Made by a program: the position numbers and the translations under genes. Below are positions 23,016 through 33,228 of a DNA stretch of 64,000 bases, in pieces. The stretch is from Hyperoodon ampullatus (taxonomy: Eukaryota; Chordata; Mammalia; Artiodactyla; Ziphiidae): contig OX457057.1 in assembly GCA_949752795.1 (NCBI GenBank), positions 160,185,980 through 160,249,979 of the forward strand, read 5' to 3'. Every line of letters starts with the position of its first letter. Position 1 is the first letter of the stretch. The notes under the pieces were generated by a model. That model was not told the origin of the DNA. It made no database searches and worked only from the letters and a program-made list of their open reading frames with translations.

Positions 23016-23865
23016 GAGAGCACCGGAATCACAACTAACTGCTGAAAAATCATTGACAGGAAGACACTGGAACTCACCAAAAAAGATACCCCACATACAA
23101 AGACAAAGAAGAAGCCACAATAAGATGGTAGGAGGGGCACAATCACAATAAAATCAAATCCCATAACCACTGGGTGGGTGACTCACAAACTGGAGAACAA
23201 TTATACCACAGAAGTCCACCCACTGGAGGAAGGCTCTGAGCCCCACATCAGGCTTCCCAACCTGGGGGTCTGGCAATAGGAGGAGGAATTCCCAGAGAAT
23301 CAGACTTTGAAGGCTAGCAGGATTTGATTGCAGGACTTCAACAGGACTGGGGGAAACAGAGATTCCACTCTTGGAGGGCACACACAAAGTAGTGTGTGCT
23401 TCAGGACCCAGGGGGAAGGAGCAGACCCCATATGAGACTGGACCAGACCTACCTGCTAGTGTTCGAGGGTCTCCTGCAGAGGCAGGGGGTGGTTGTGGCT
23501 TACTGCGGGGACAAGGACACTGGCAGCAGAAGTTCTGGGAAGTACTCCTTGGGATGAGCCCTCCCAGAGTCTGCCTTTAGCCTCACCAAAGACCTGTAGC
23601 CTCCAGTGCTCAGTCCCCTCAGGCCAAACAACCAACAGGGAGGGAACTCAGTCCCACCCATCAGCAGACAAGCAGATTAAAGTTTTACTGAGCTCTTCCC
23701 ACCAGTGCAACACCCACCTCTACCCACCACGAGTCCCTCCCATCAGGAAGCTTGCACAAGCCTCTTAGATAGCCTCATCCACCAGAGGGCAGACAGCAGA
23801 AGCAAGAAGAACTACAATCCTGCAGTCTGTGGAACAAAAAACACATTTACAGAAAGATAGACAAG
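23016..23865 (+). promoter_or_regulatory. L1-B 5' UTR (internal promoter region)
   Basis: About 850 bp before the ORF1 start. By analogy with other L1s this is where the internal Pol II promoter lies. Short open frames inside are not coding. Confidence 0.65.
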
Positions 23866-24141
23866 ATGAAAAGGCAGAGGGTTATGTACCAGATGAAGGA
23901 ACAAGATAAAACCCCAGAAAAACAACTAATTGAAGTGGAGATAGGCACTCTTCCAGAAAAAGAATTCAGAATAATGATAGTGAAGATGATCCAGGACCTC
24001 AGAAAAAAGAATGGAGGCAAAGATCAAGAAGATGCAAGACATGTTTAACAAAGACCTAGAAGAATTAAAGAACAAACACTTAGAAGAATTAAAGAACAAA
24101 CAAACAGAGATGAACAATACAATAACTGAAATGAAGAACAT

Positions 24142-24519
24142 ACTAGAAGGAATCATTGGACATTTACCCCAGAGAAATGAAAACTTATTTTCACACAGAA
24201 ACTTGTACACAAATGTTCACTGCAGCTTTATTTGTAATAGCACAGAAACTTGTACACAAATGTTCACTGCAGCTTTATTTGTAATAGCCCATAGCTAGAA
24301 ACCACCTCAATGTCCTTCAATGAGTGAATGGGTAAATAAACTGTGGCTCATCTAGATCATAGAATACTACTCAGCAGTGAAAAGAAAAAAGTAGAAACAA
24401 CCCCAGTGTCCATCAACTGATGATTAGATAAACAAAATATGATATTACCCATACAATGGTATATTATTTGCTAATAAAAAGAAATGAAGTGTTAAAAAAA
24501 TATACACTAGAAGGAATCA
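24142..24519 (+). mobile_element. L1M-derived 3' fragment inserted in L1-B ORF1
   Basis: The 14-bp duplication actagaaggaatca (24142-24155 and 24506-24519) flanks about 350 bp. The insert resembles the ORF2 C-terminal DNA of an old L1M and ends in an A-rich 'gttaaaaaaatatac'. Inside are a perfect 47-bp tandem duplication (24194-24240 and 24241-24287) and then a second, diverged copy of the following L1 segment (from about 24392). It may be a retroposed or patched L1 transcript. Confidence 0.8.
24194..24287 (+). repeat. 47-bp perfect tandem duplication
   Basis: Two identical units, each starting cacagaaacttg and ending ttgtaatag. Confidence 0.95.
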
Positions 24520-24614
24520 ATAGCAGAATAACTGAGGCAGAAGAAAGGATAAGTGACCTGGAAAACAGAATGGTAGAAATCACTGCTGCAGAGCAGAATA
24601 AAGAAAAAAGAATG

Positions 24615-24801
24615 GGGCTTCCCTGGTGGCGCAGTGGTTGAGAGTCTGCCTGCCGATGCAGGGGACACGGGTTCGTGCCCCGGTCTGGGAAGATCCCACA
24701 TGCCGCGGAGCGGTTGGGCCCGTGAGCCATGGCCGTTGAGCCTGCGCGTCCGGAGCCTGTGCTCCGCAATGGGAGAGGCCACAACAGTGAGAGGCCCACG
24801 T

Positions 24802-24835
<34 letters not shown>
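24615..24835 (+). mobile_element. CHR-type SINE, short form, in L1-B ORF1
   Basis: Intact SINE with a 31-base A run. Duplication aagaaaaaagaatg (24601-24614 and 24836-24849). Confidence 0.95.
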
Positions 24836-24839
<4 letters not shown>

Positions 24840-26600
24840 AAAAAGAATGAAAAGAAATGAAGAGAGCCTAAGAGACCTCTGGGACAATATTATATGCAAC
24901 AACATTCACATTATAGGGGTCTCAGAAGGAGAAGAGAGAGAGAAAGGACCTGAGAAAATACTTGAAGAGATTATAGTCGAAAACTTCCCTAACACGGGAA
25001 AGGAAATAGCCACCCAAGTCCAGGAAGCGCAGAGAGTCCCAGGCAGGATAAACCCAAGGAGAAACATGCCAAGACACATAGTAATCAAACTGACAAAAAT
25101 TAAGACAAAGAAAAATTATTAAAAGCAACAAGGGAAAAATGACAAATAACATACAAGGGAACCCCATAAGGTTAACAGCTGAGTTCTCAGCAGAAACTCT
25201 ACAAGCCAGAAGGGAGTGGCATGATATACTTAAAGTGATGAAAGAGAAGAACCTACAACCAAGATCACTCTACCCAGCAAGGATCTCATTCAGATTCGAT
25301 GGAGAAATCAAAAGCTTTACAGACAAGCAAAAGCTAAGAGAATTCAGCACCACCAAACCAGCTCTACAACAAATGCTAAAGGAACTTCTCTAAGTGGGAA
25401 ACACAAGAGGAGAAAAGGACCTACAAAAACAAACCCAAAACAATTAAGAAAATAGTAATAGGAACATACATATCGATAATTACCTTAAACATGAATGGAT
25501 TAAATGTTCCAACCAAAAGACACAGGCTGACTGAATGGATACAAAAACAAAACCCATCTACATGCTGTCTACAAGAGACCCACTTCAGACCTAGAGACAC
25601 AACAGACTGAAAGTGAGGGGATGGAAAAAGATATTCCATGCAAATGGAAATCAAAAGAAAGCTGGAGTAGCAATACTCATATCAGATAAAATAGACTTTA
25701 AAATAAAGAATGTTACAAGAGACAAGAAAGGACACTACATAATGATCAAGGGATCAATCCAAGAATAAGATATAACAATTATAAATACAAATGTACCCAA
25801 CACAGGAGCACCTCAATACATTAGGGAAATGCTAACAGCTATAAAAGAGGAAATTGACAGTAACACAATAATAGTGGGGGATTTTAACACCTCACTTACA
25901 CCAATGGACAGATCATCCAGACAGAAAACTAATGAGGAAACACAAGCATTAAATGACACAACAGACCAGATAGATTTAATGGATATCTATAGGACATTCC
26001 ATCCAAAAACAGCAGACTACACTTTCTTCTCAAGTGCACACAGAACATTCTCCAGGATAGATCACATTTTGGGTCACAACTCAAGTCTTGGTAAATTTAA
26101 GAAAATTGAAATTATATCAAGCATCTTTTCCAACCACAACGCTATGAGATTAGAAATAAATTACAGGGAAAAAAACATAAAACATACAAACACATGGAGG
26201 CTAAACAATACGTTACTAAATAACCAAGAGATCACTGAAGAAATCAAACAAGAAATCAGAACATACCTGGAGACAAATGACAATGAAAACACAACAATCC
26301 AAAACCTATGGGATGCAGCAAAAGCAGTTCTAAGAGGGAAGTTTACAGCAATACGATCCTTCCTCAAGAAACAAGAAAAATCTCAAACAATCTAACCTTA
26401 CAACTAAAGGAACTCTAGAAAGAAGAACAAACAAAACCCAAAGTTAGTAGAAGGAAAGAAATCATAAAGATCAGAGCAGAAATAAATGAAATAGAAACAA
26501 AGAAAACAATAGCAAAGATCAATAAAACTAAAAGCTGGTTCTTTGAGAAGATAAACAAAATTGATAAGCCTTTAGCCAGACTCATCGAGAAAAAGAGGGA

Positions 26601-26798
26601 GGGCTTCCCTGGTGGTGCAGTGGTTGAGAGTCCGCCTGCCGATGCAGGGGACACAGGTTCGTGCCCCAGTCCGGGAAGATCCCACATGCCGCGGAGTGGC
26701 TGGGCCCGTGAGCCATGGCTGCTGAGCCTGCGTGTCCGGAGCCTGTGCTCCGCAATGGGAGAGGCCACAACAGTGAGGCTCGTGTAACACAAAAAAAA
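26601..26798 (+). mobile_element. CHR-type SINE in L1-B ORF2
   Basis: Duplication gaaaaagaggga (26589-26600 and 26799-26810). Slight 3' deletion (cagtgaggctcgtgtaacac) and a short A tail. Confidence 0.95.
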
Positions 26799-26852
26799 GA
26801 AAAAGAGGGAGAGGACTCAAATCAGTAAAATTAGAAATAAAAAAGGAAAAGA

Positions 26853-27070
26853 GGGCTTCCCTGGTGGCGCAGTGGTTGATAGTCCACCTGCCGATGCAGG
26901 GGACACGGGTTCGTGCTCCGGTCTGGGAAGATCCCACATGCCGCGGAGCGGCTGGGCCCGTGAGCCATGGCCGCTGAGCCTGCGTGTCCGGAGCCTGTGC
27001 TCCGCAATGGGAGAGGCCACAACAGTGAGAGGCCCGCATACCGCAAAAAAATAAATAAATAAAAATAAAT
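26853..27070 (+). mobile_element. CHR-type SINE in L1-B ORF2, second
   Basis: Only 54 bp after the previous SINE. Tail (aaat)n. The flanks aaaaaaggaaaaga (26839-26852) and aaaaaaggagaag (27071-27083) are a near-perfect duplication. Confidence 0.94.
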
Positions 27071-28790
27071 AAAAAAGGAGAAGTTACAATGGACACCACA
27101 GAAATACAAAGCATCGTAAGAGACTACTACAGGCAACTCTAGGCCAATAAAATGGACAACCTGGAAGAAATGGACAAATTCTTAGGAAGGTATAACCTTC
27201 CAAGACTGAACCAGGAAGAACCAGAAAATATGAGTAGACCAATCACAAGTAATAAAATTGAAACTGAGAGTAAAATTCTTCCAACAAACAAAAGTCCAGG
27301 ACCAGATGGCTTCACAGGTAAATTCTATCAAATATTTAGAGAAGAGCTAACAACCATCCTTCTCAAACTTTTCCAAAAAATAGCAGAGGAAGGAACACTC
27401 TCAAACTCATTCTACGAGGCCACCATCACCCTGATACCAAAACCAGACTAAGATACTACAAAAAAAGAAAATTACAGACCAATATCACTCATGAATATAG
27501 ATGCAAAAATCCTCAACAAAATACTAGCAAACAGAATCCAGCAACACATTAAAAGGATCATACACCATGATCAAGTGGGATTTATCCCAGGGATGCAAGG
27601 ATTCTTCAATATATGCAAGTCAATCAATGTGATATGCCATATTAACAATTTAAGAAGAAAAACCATATGATCATCTCAATAGATGCAGAAAAAGCTTTTG
27701 ACAAAATTCAACACCCATTTATGATAAAAAAAACTCTTCAGAAAGTGGTCATAGAGGGAACCTACCTCAACATAATAAAGGCCATATATGACAAGCCCAC
27801 AGCAAACATCATTCTCAATGGTGAAAAACTGAAAGCATTTCCTCTAAGATCAGGAACAAGACAAGGATGTCCACTCTCGCCACTATCATTCAACATACTT
27901 TTGGAAGTCCTAGCCATGGCAATCAGAGAAGAAAAAGAAATAAAAGGAATCCAAATTGGAAAAGAAGAAGTAAAGCTGTCACTGTTTGCAGATGACATGA
28001 TACTATACATAGATAATCCTAAAGATGCCACCAGAAAACTACTAGAGCTAATCAATGAATTTGGTAAAGTTGCAGGATACAAAATTAATGCACAGAAATC
28101 TCTTGCATTCTTATACACTAACAATGAAAGATCAGAAAGAGAAATTAAGGAAACAATCCCATTCACCATTGCAACAAAAAGAATGAAAAACCTAGGAATA
28201 AACCTACCTAAGGAGGTAAAAGACCTGTACTCAGAAAACTATAAGACACTGATGAAAGAAATCAAAGATTTCTTTGACAGAAACAGATGGAGAGATATAC
28301 CATGTACTTGGGTTGGAAGAATCAACACTGTGAAAATGAGTATACTACCCAAAGCAATCTACAGATTCAATGCAATCCCTATCAAATTACCAATGGCAGT
28401 TTTTACAGAAGTAGAACCAAAAAATCTTAAAATTTGTATGGAGACACAAAAGACCCCAAATAGCCAAAGCAATCTTGAGGGGAAAAAAATGGAGCTGGAG
28501 GAATCAGACTCCCTGACTTCAGACTATACTACAAAGCTACAGTAATCAAGACAATATGGTACTGGCACAAAAACAGAAATATAGATCAATTGAACAGGAT
28601 AGAAAGCCCAGGGATAAACCCACGCACCTATAGTCAACTAATCTATAACAAAGGAGGCAAGGGTATACAATGGGGAAAAGACAGTCTCTTCAATAAGTGG
28701 TGCTGGGAAAACTGGGCAGCTACATGTAAAAGAATGAAATTAGAACACTCCCTAACAGCATACACAAAAATAAACTCAAAATGGATTAAA

Positions 28791-28994
28791 GGGCTTCCCT
28801 GGTGGTGCAGTGGTTGAGAGTCCGCCTGCTGATGCAGGGGACACGAGTTCGCGCCCCAGTCCGGGAAGATCCCACATGCCGCGGAGCGGCTGGGCCCGTG
28901 AGCCATGGCCACTGAGCCTGTGCGTCCGGAGCCTGTGCTCCGCAAGGGGAGAGGCCACAACAGTGAGAGGCCCACGTAACAACAACAACAAAAA
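28791..28994 (+). mobile_element. CHR-type SINE in L1-B ORF2, third
   Basis: Duplication aaaatggattaaa (28778-28790 and 28995-29007). Tail of (aac)n then A. Same L1 insertion base as the SINE at 5233. Confidence 0.95.
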
Positions 28995-29439
28995 AAAATG
29001 GATTAAAGACCTAAATGTAAGACCAGACACTATAAAACTCAGAGGAAAACATAGGAAGAACACTCTTTGACATAAATCACAACAAGGTATTTTATGACCC
29101 ACCTCCTAGAGTAATGGAAATAAAAGCAAAAATAAACAAATGGGACCTAATGAAACTTAAAAGCTTTGGCACAACAAAGGAAACTATAAACAAGATGAAA
29201 AGACAACCCTCAGAATGTGAGAAAATATTTGCAAATGAATCAACGGACAAAGGATTAATCTCTAAAATATATAAACAGCTCATGAACCTCAATATTAAAA
29301 AAACAAACAACCCAATCCAAATGGGCCGAAGACCTAAATAGACATTTCTCCAAAGAAGACATACAGATGGCCAAGAGGCACGTGAAAAGTTGCTCAACAG
29401 CACTAGTTATTAGAGAAACGCAAATCAAAACTACAGTGA

Positions 29440-29651
29440 GGGTCTTCCCTGGTGGTGCAGTGGTTGAGAGTCTGCCTGCTGATGCAGGGGACACGGGTTC
29501 GTGCCCCGGTCCGGGAGGATCCCACATGCCGCGGAGCGGTTAGGCCCGTGAGCCATGGCCGCTGAGCCTGCGCGTCCGGAGCCTGTGCTCCGCAATGGGA
29601 GAGGCCACAACAGTGAGAGGCCCGCGTACCACAAAAAAAAAAAAAAAAAGA
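29440..29651 (+). mobile_element. CHR-type SINE in L1-B ORF2, fourth
   Basis: Duplication aaaactacagtga (29427-29439 and 29652-29664). Confidence 0.95.
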
Positions 29652-30371
29652 AAAACTACAGTGAAGTATCATCTCACACCAGTTAGAATGGGCATCATCA
29701 GAAAATCTACAAAGAGCAGATGCTGGAGAGGGTGTGGAGAAAAGGGAACCCTCCTGCACTGTTGGTGGGAATAAAAACTGATACAGCCACCATGGAGAAC
29801 AGTCTGGAGGTTCCTTAAAAAACTAAAAATAGAATTACTGTATGACCCAGCAATCCCACTAGTGGGCATATACCCAGAGAAAACCATAATTCAAAAAGAC
29901 ACATGCACCCCAATGTTCATTGCAGTACTATTTACAATAGCCAGGTCATGGAAGCAACCTAAATGCCCATCGACAGACAAATGCATAAAGAAGATGTTGT
30001 ACATATATGCAATGGAATATTACTCAGCCATAAAAAGGAATGAAATTGTATCATTTGTAGAGACGTGGATGGACCTAGAGACTGTCATACAGAGTGAATA
30101 AGTCAGAAAGAGAAAAACAAATATCATATATTAACGCATATATGTGGAACCTAGAAAAGTGGTAAAGATGAACCGGTTTGCAAGGCAGAAATAGAGACAC
30201 AGATGTAGAAAACAAATGTATGGACACCAAATGGGGAAAGCACAGGGGGGCAGGGGATGAATTGGGAGGTTGGGATTGACATGTATACACTAATATTATA
30301 AAATAGGTAACTAATAAGAACCTGCTGTATAAAAAATAAATAAATAAAATTAAAAGAAAATAGAACTACCA

Positions 30372-30696
30372 TATGATTCAGCAATTCCACTTCTGGGTAT
30401 TTTTCCAAAGAAAATGAAAACACTAAATCAGAAAGATATATGTACCCCAATGTTCACTGCAGCATTATATACAATAGCCAAGATATGGAAGCAACCTAAG
30501 TGTCCATAGATAGGTGAATGGATAAAGACAATGTGGTATATATATATACAATAGAATATTAATCAGCCATAGAAAAGAATGGAATCTTGCCATTTGCAAT
30601 AACAAGGGTGGACCTAGAGGGAATTATGTTAAGTGAAATAAGTCAGACAAAGAAAGACAAGTATGATGTGATTTCACTTACATGTGGAATCTAAAA
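30372..30696 (+). pseudogene. L1-A ORF2 remnant, part 2 (C-terminus)
   Basis: Resumes L1-A after L1-B at 'tatgattcagcaattcc' and runs to the usual ORF2 end 'catgtggaatctaa'. Frame damaged. The remaining L1-A 3' UTR follows to about 31031 and ends in an A-rich (aac)n stretch. Confidence 0.85.
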
Positions 30697-31031
30697 AACA
30701 AAATAAGTGAACAAACATAAAACAGAAACAGACTCATGAACACACAGAACAAACAGGTGGCCGCCAGAAGGGAGGGATGGGGAGAGGGGTGGACAAAATA
30801 GGTGAAGGGGATTAAGTACAGACTCCCAGTTACAAAATAAATAAGTCACAGGGATGTCAAGTACAGCATAGGGAATATAGTCAATAATATTGTAATAACT
30901 TTGTATGATGATAGATGATAACTAGGCCTGAAACTAATATAATATTGTAAGTCAGTTATAGCTCGATTTTTTTTGAAAGGCAAAAAATAGGACAAAACAA
31001 CAACTATAATAACAACAACAACAAAAAAAAA

Positions 31032-31130
31032 TGAGTGTGACATGGTCCCTACTTTTAAGGAGTTCATAGTCTATTGGAAAAATAGACATGGACCCAAGTA
31101 AGTAGAATGAGTAAGGGCATCATAAGGATT
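31032..31130 (-). repeat. L2 LINE, part 2 after L1-A
   Basis: 'catggtccctacttttaagg' and 'agttcatagtctattgga' continue the reverse L2 broken at 17180. Confidence 0.7.
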
Positions 31131-31305
31131 CAATGAGATAGGTAGGGATAACAGTAAGTCACTTAATCTACACACCAATACTCTGGGAGAGCTATCGCTA
31201 GCCCATTTTACAGATGAGGAAACTGAAGTTACAATGGTTAAATCACTTGCCCCAGTTCATACAGCTAGTAAGAGACACCATGACCAGTGGGCTGGTGCAT
31301 GCTCA
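31131..31305 (-). repeat. MIR SINE fragment
   Basis: Reverse MIR: 'cccattttacagatgaggaa', 'aactgaagttacaatggtta', 'cacttgccccagttcataca'. Confidence 0.75.
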
Positions 31306-31740
31306 CACAGGCTGTGAAAGTCAGTTTTGTGCATCTCTTCCCAATTCCTTATTCAGTGACATCACATTGGTAACTTGAAATCCACCAACAGATGGACCAC
31401 AGAAATTGGCAAACACTACAAATCAGGTGACAGTCTGGATTCAAACCCAAGTCGGAAACCAAAGACTTTTTCCAGTCTCGCCCAGAATTTTTTCTGGATT
31501 AAAGCATCCCTTTCTAAAAAGCCTGGCTCCCCAAGAGAATCACGCCAGGCAATCCTGGATAAGGCCAAACAAGATAATGGATGTGAGCTGCCTTCTAAGT
31601 CACAAAGGGCTGTGCAACTAAGTTTAGTCACCATCTGTCCCCTTAGCTCCTGAACAGACACATAGGGGCTCAGACATGCCCAGCAGGCCTCAGGTAGGAG
31701 GGCAAGGAGTGGGGCCAGGAGGAAAAAGGAGCTTTCTCTA
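31306..31740. other. Unassigned sequence
   Basis: Two overlapping plus frames and one minus frame of 71-92 codons without motifs. No repeat recognised. Confidence 0.35.
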
Positions 31741-31942
31741 GAACACTGATCTCCGTAAGTGTCATTGGTGCGATTATTTAATTAATCTCTGTCTCCCCGA
31801 GTAGCTCCACAAGGATAAGGTCTCCGCAAGGACAAGGATTGTGGCTGGTTTTGCTGACCACTGTAGCCCAAGTGCCAAGCAGCATGCTTGGCAAGCAGGA
31901 AGCCCTACATCCACATTGGTTGAAAGAATGAATTAATAAAGC
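31741..31942 (+). repeat. L2 LINE 3' end
   Basis: 'tctgtctccccgagtagctc', 'gaccactgtagcccaagtgc', ending 'ttgaaagaatgaattaa'. Confidence 0.65.
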
Positions 31943-32049
31943 AGGAGGGCATCAGAGCTAAACTATACACAGAGCCCAGGCATGCCTCCTTAGAGTCTGC
32001 AAGGAGAAGGGGGTCTGATGCCCACCCCAGCCCTGAGAGGAGACTGCGG

Positions 32050-32215
32050 GAGAGCCAGACTGCCTGGGTGGGACCCCCGTAATGCCACTTGCTAACTGGG
32101 GAAGCTGTGCCTCAGTGTCCTCAGCTGCAAAAAGAGATGTGGGGTTGTTCTGAGAATTAAAGGCGTTAACATTTGTAAAGCACCTGGCATATAGTAAGTG
32201 CTGTGTGTTTGTTAA
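32050..32215 (+). repeat. MIR SINE fragment
   Basis: 'gagccagactgcctgggtgg', 'gcctcagtgtcctcagctgc', 'gtaaagcacctggcatatag'. Confidence 0.75.
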
Positions 32216-33060
32216 TGGGTTAAGAAAACCCCCTCCCCAAATCATGTGCATTGATATTTTCTCCTCTGCTCTTGGAATGCAATTTTCTGGCCTCTTCTAA
32301 TCCTGAGACGAGACGGCTTCCCTGGGGAAAAAGAAGTTCCAGCAAGTCCTCCTCTCCCCACCCCTCCCTACCCTACCCTGCCCCACCCCAGGCATCCACA
32401 CCCGCCCACTTCTCCTTAAACGACCCTGAGCCTTGTTCAGCTCCACCTGGCCCCAAAGCCTGGGAGCCGCGCCCAGGCTCCGGGAAGACACCCCCTTCCC
32501 TTTGCCTCCTCTCTTCAGCGCTCCTAGGAGCCCGGCTCCCCGCTGGGGTTGGAGGAGATGGAAGGCAGGATGCGCCACCTGCAGCCAGAGCCGTGACCCG
32601 AGCCCGCACACCGTGGGCGGCTGCGCCACCCAGTGGCGACCTGCGGAATCGGCGGTGGGGAAGCCAGTGGAGTTGAAGGTCCAGAGCTTTGGGGTCTAGC
32701 TGTCCTGGGCCTCTGCAGGGACAAAGGGAAGAGAAGGCAAAAGAAAGGGAAGGTTGGTGGGTGGAGAGAATATCACCCAAAGGACTGGTAGGATGTAGCT
32801 CACAGGAAATTAATTCAGTTGGAAAAGCAGGGCTGTCTGCAGGGGCTCTTTTCTCCCTTGTCTGTTCCGTACCGGGGTCCCCAGGCTTCTCTTCCCATAA
32901 GAGAGTATTTGGCTGGGGGTGGAGGCTCCTGTCCCATGAAATCCCTGACTTCCCTGCACTGCCCTGGGCTGATGAGGGGACAAAGATAGAGGGCGTCTGC
33001 AGCCCTGAGGCCGGGAGCACCCTCCTCGCCCTGTGGGTGGCATCTAGGGAACAGGACCCA
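32216..33060. other. GC-rich unassigned segment with a long minus-strand open frame
   Basis: GC- and CpG-rich around 32460-32680. A 261-codon minus frame (32373-33158) is the longest open frame not explained by a transposon, but it enters a MIR remnant, is rich in Pro/Gly/Arg/Ser and shows no domain. More likely a GC-driven chance frame than a gene. Confidence 0.35.
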
Positions 33061-33228
33061 TGGAGAGTCCAGATTCCAACCACAGCTCCGCCATGGTTCC
33101 TTGCGGGCCCATCAGCCAGCGCCTGGAGAGAAGATGATAAAAATAAACGCCTACCCAACTTCCCTCACAGAGGGGTTGTGAGACTCAAACAAGGTAACAC
33201 TGGGGAAAGCATTTGGAAGAACAATAGC
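33061..33228 (+). repeat. Probable MIR SINE fragment
   Basis: 'cctcacagaggggttgtgag' and 'gactcaaacaaggtaacact' then 'gcatttggaagaac' follow the MIR 3' order; the 5' half is strongly decayed. Confidence 0.5.

Larger units (their letters stand above)
23866..25393 (+). pseudogene. L1-B ORF1, interrupted
   Basis: Begins ATG at 23866 (MKRQRVMYQMKEQDKTPEK) and ends TAA at 25391-25393. The start is supported by position after the 5' UTR and by the basic N-terminus. A Lys/Glu-rich coiled-coil follows (LEELKNKHLEELKNKQTE, about 24056-24110). The coding sequence is broken by a frameshift near 24010, an L1-derived insertion at 24156-24519 and a CHR SINE at 24615. The C-terminal RNA-binding part is readable at 25139-25393 (FSAETLQARREWHDILK). 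The product would have been the trimeric L1 RNA chaperone; it cannot be made now. Confidence 0.9.
25445..30153 (+). pseudogene. L1-B ORF2, interrupted
   Basis: Encodes, in pieces, the L1 endonuclease and reverse transcriptase. Endonuclease: GDFN at 25877-25888 and SRIDHILGH near 26050 in a 188-codon open segment (25829-26395). Reverse transcriptase: [13 protein letters not shown] at 27676, [11 protein letters not shown] near 27853 and the active-site FADDMILY (27985-28008) in a 292-codon segment. The C-terminal part ends near 30153. Breaks include an early stop near 25608, a frameshift at 26390, and SINEs at 26601, 26853, 28791 and 29440. The active-site residues survive, so decay is recent relative to L1-A. 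Confidence 0.92.
23016..30356 (+). mobile_element. L1-B, near full-length cetartiodactyl L1 inside L1-A
   Basis: An exact 15-bp duplication, aaaatagaactacca (23001-23015 and 30357-30371), brackets a complete L1: 5' UTR (23016-23865), ORF1, ORF2 and 3' UTR. The right copy continues straight into the rest of L1-A ORF2. Without nested insertions the element is about 5.86 kb. It carries five short CHR SINEs (24615, 26601, 26853, 28791, 29440) and an L1-derived insertion (24156). ORF1 and ORF2 both have breaks, so it is dead, though far less decayed than L1-A. Confidence 0.93.
17181..31031 (+). mobile_element. L1-A, old near full-length L1 interrupted by L1-B
   Basis: Starts with an L1 5' UTR ('ggtccaagatggtggtgtag') and runs through ORF1, ORF2 and a 3' UTR. 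Removing L1-B (23016-30371 with one duplication copy), a SINE and a tRNA-half insertion leaves about 6.3 kb, full L1 length. It resembles old L1M types. The flanks tgaatgtg (17173-17180) and tgagtgtg (31032-31039) are a probable decayed duplication. Both flanks belong to one L2. Many stops and frameshifts make it inactive. Confidence 0.85.

Noticed and set aside
27667..28545. 292-codon frame with a reverse transcriptase active site as a host or viral gene
   Set aside because: It is the polymerase part of L1-B ORF2, flanked by L1 sequence and interrupted by frameshifts and SINEs.
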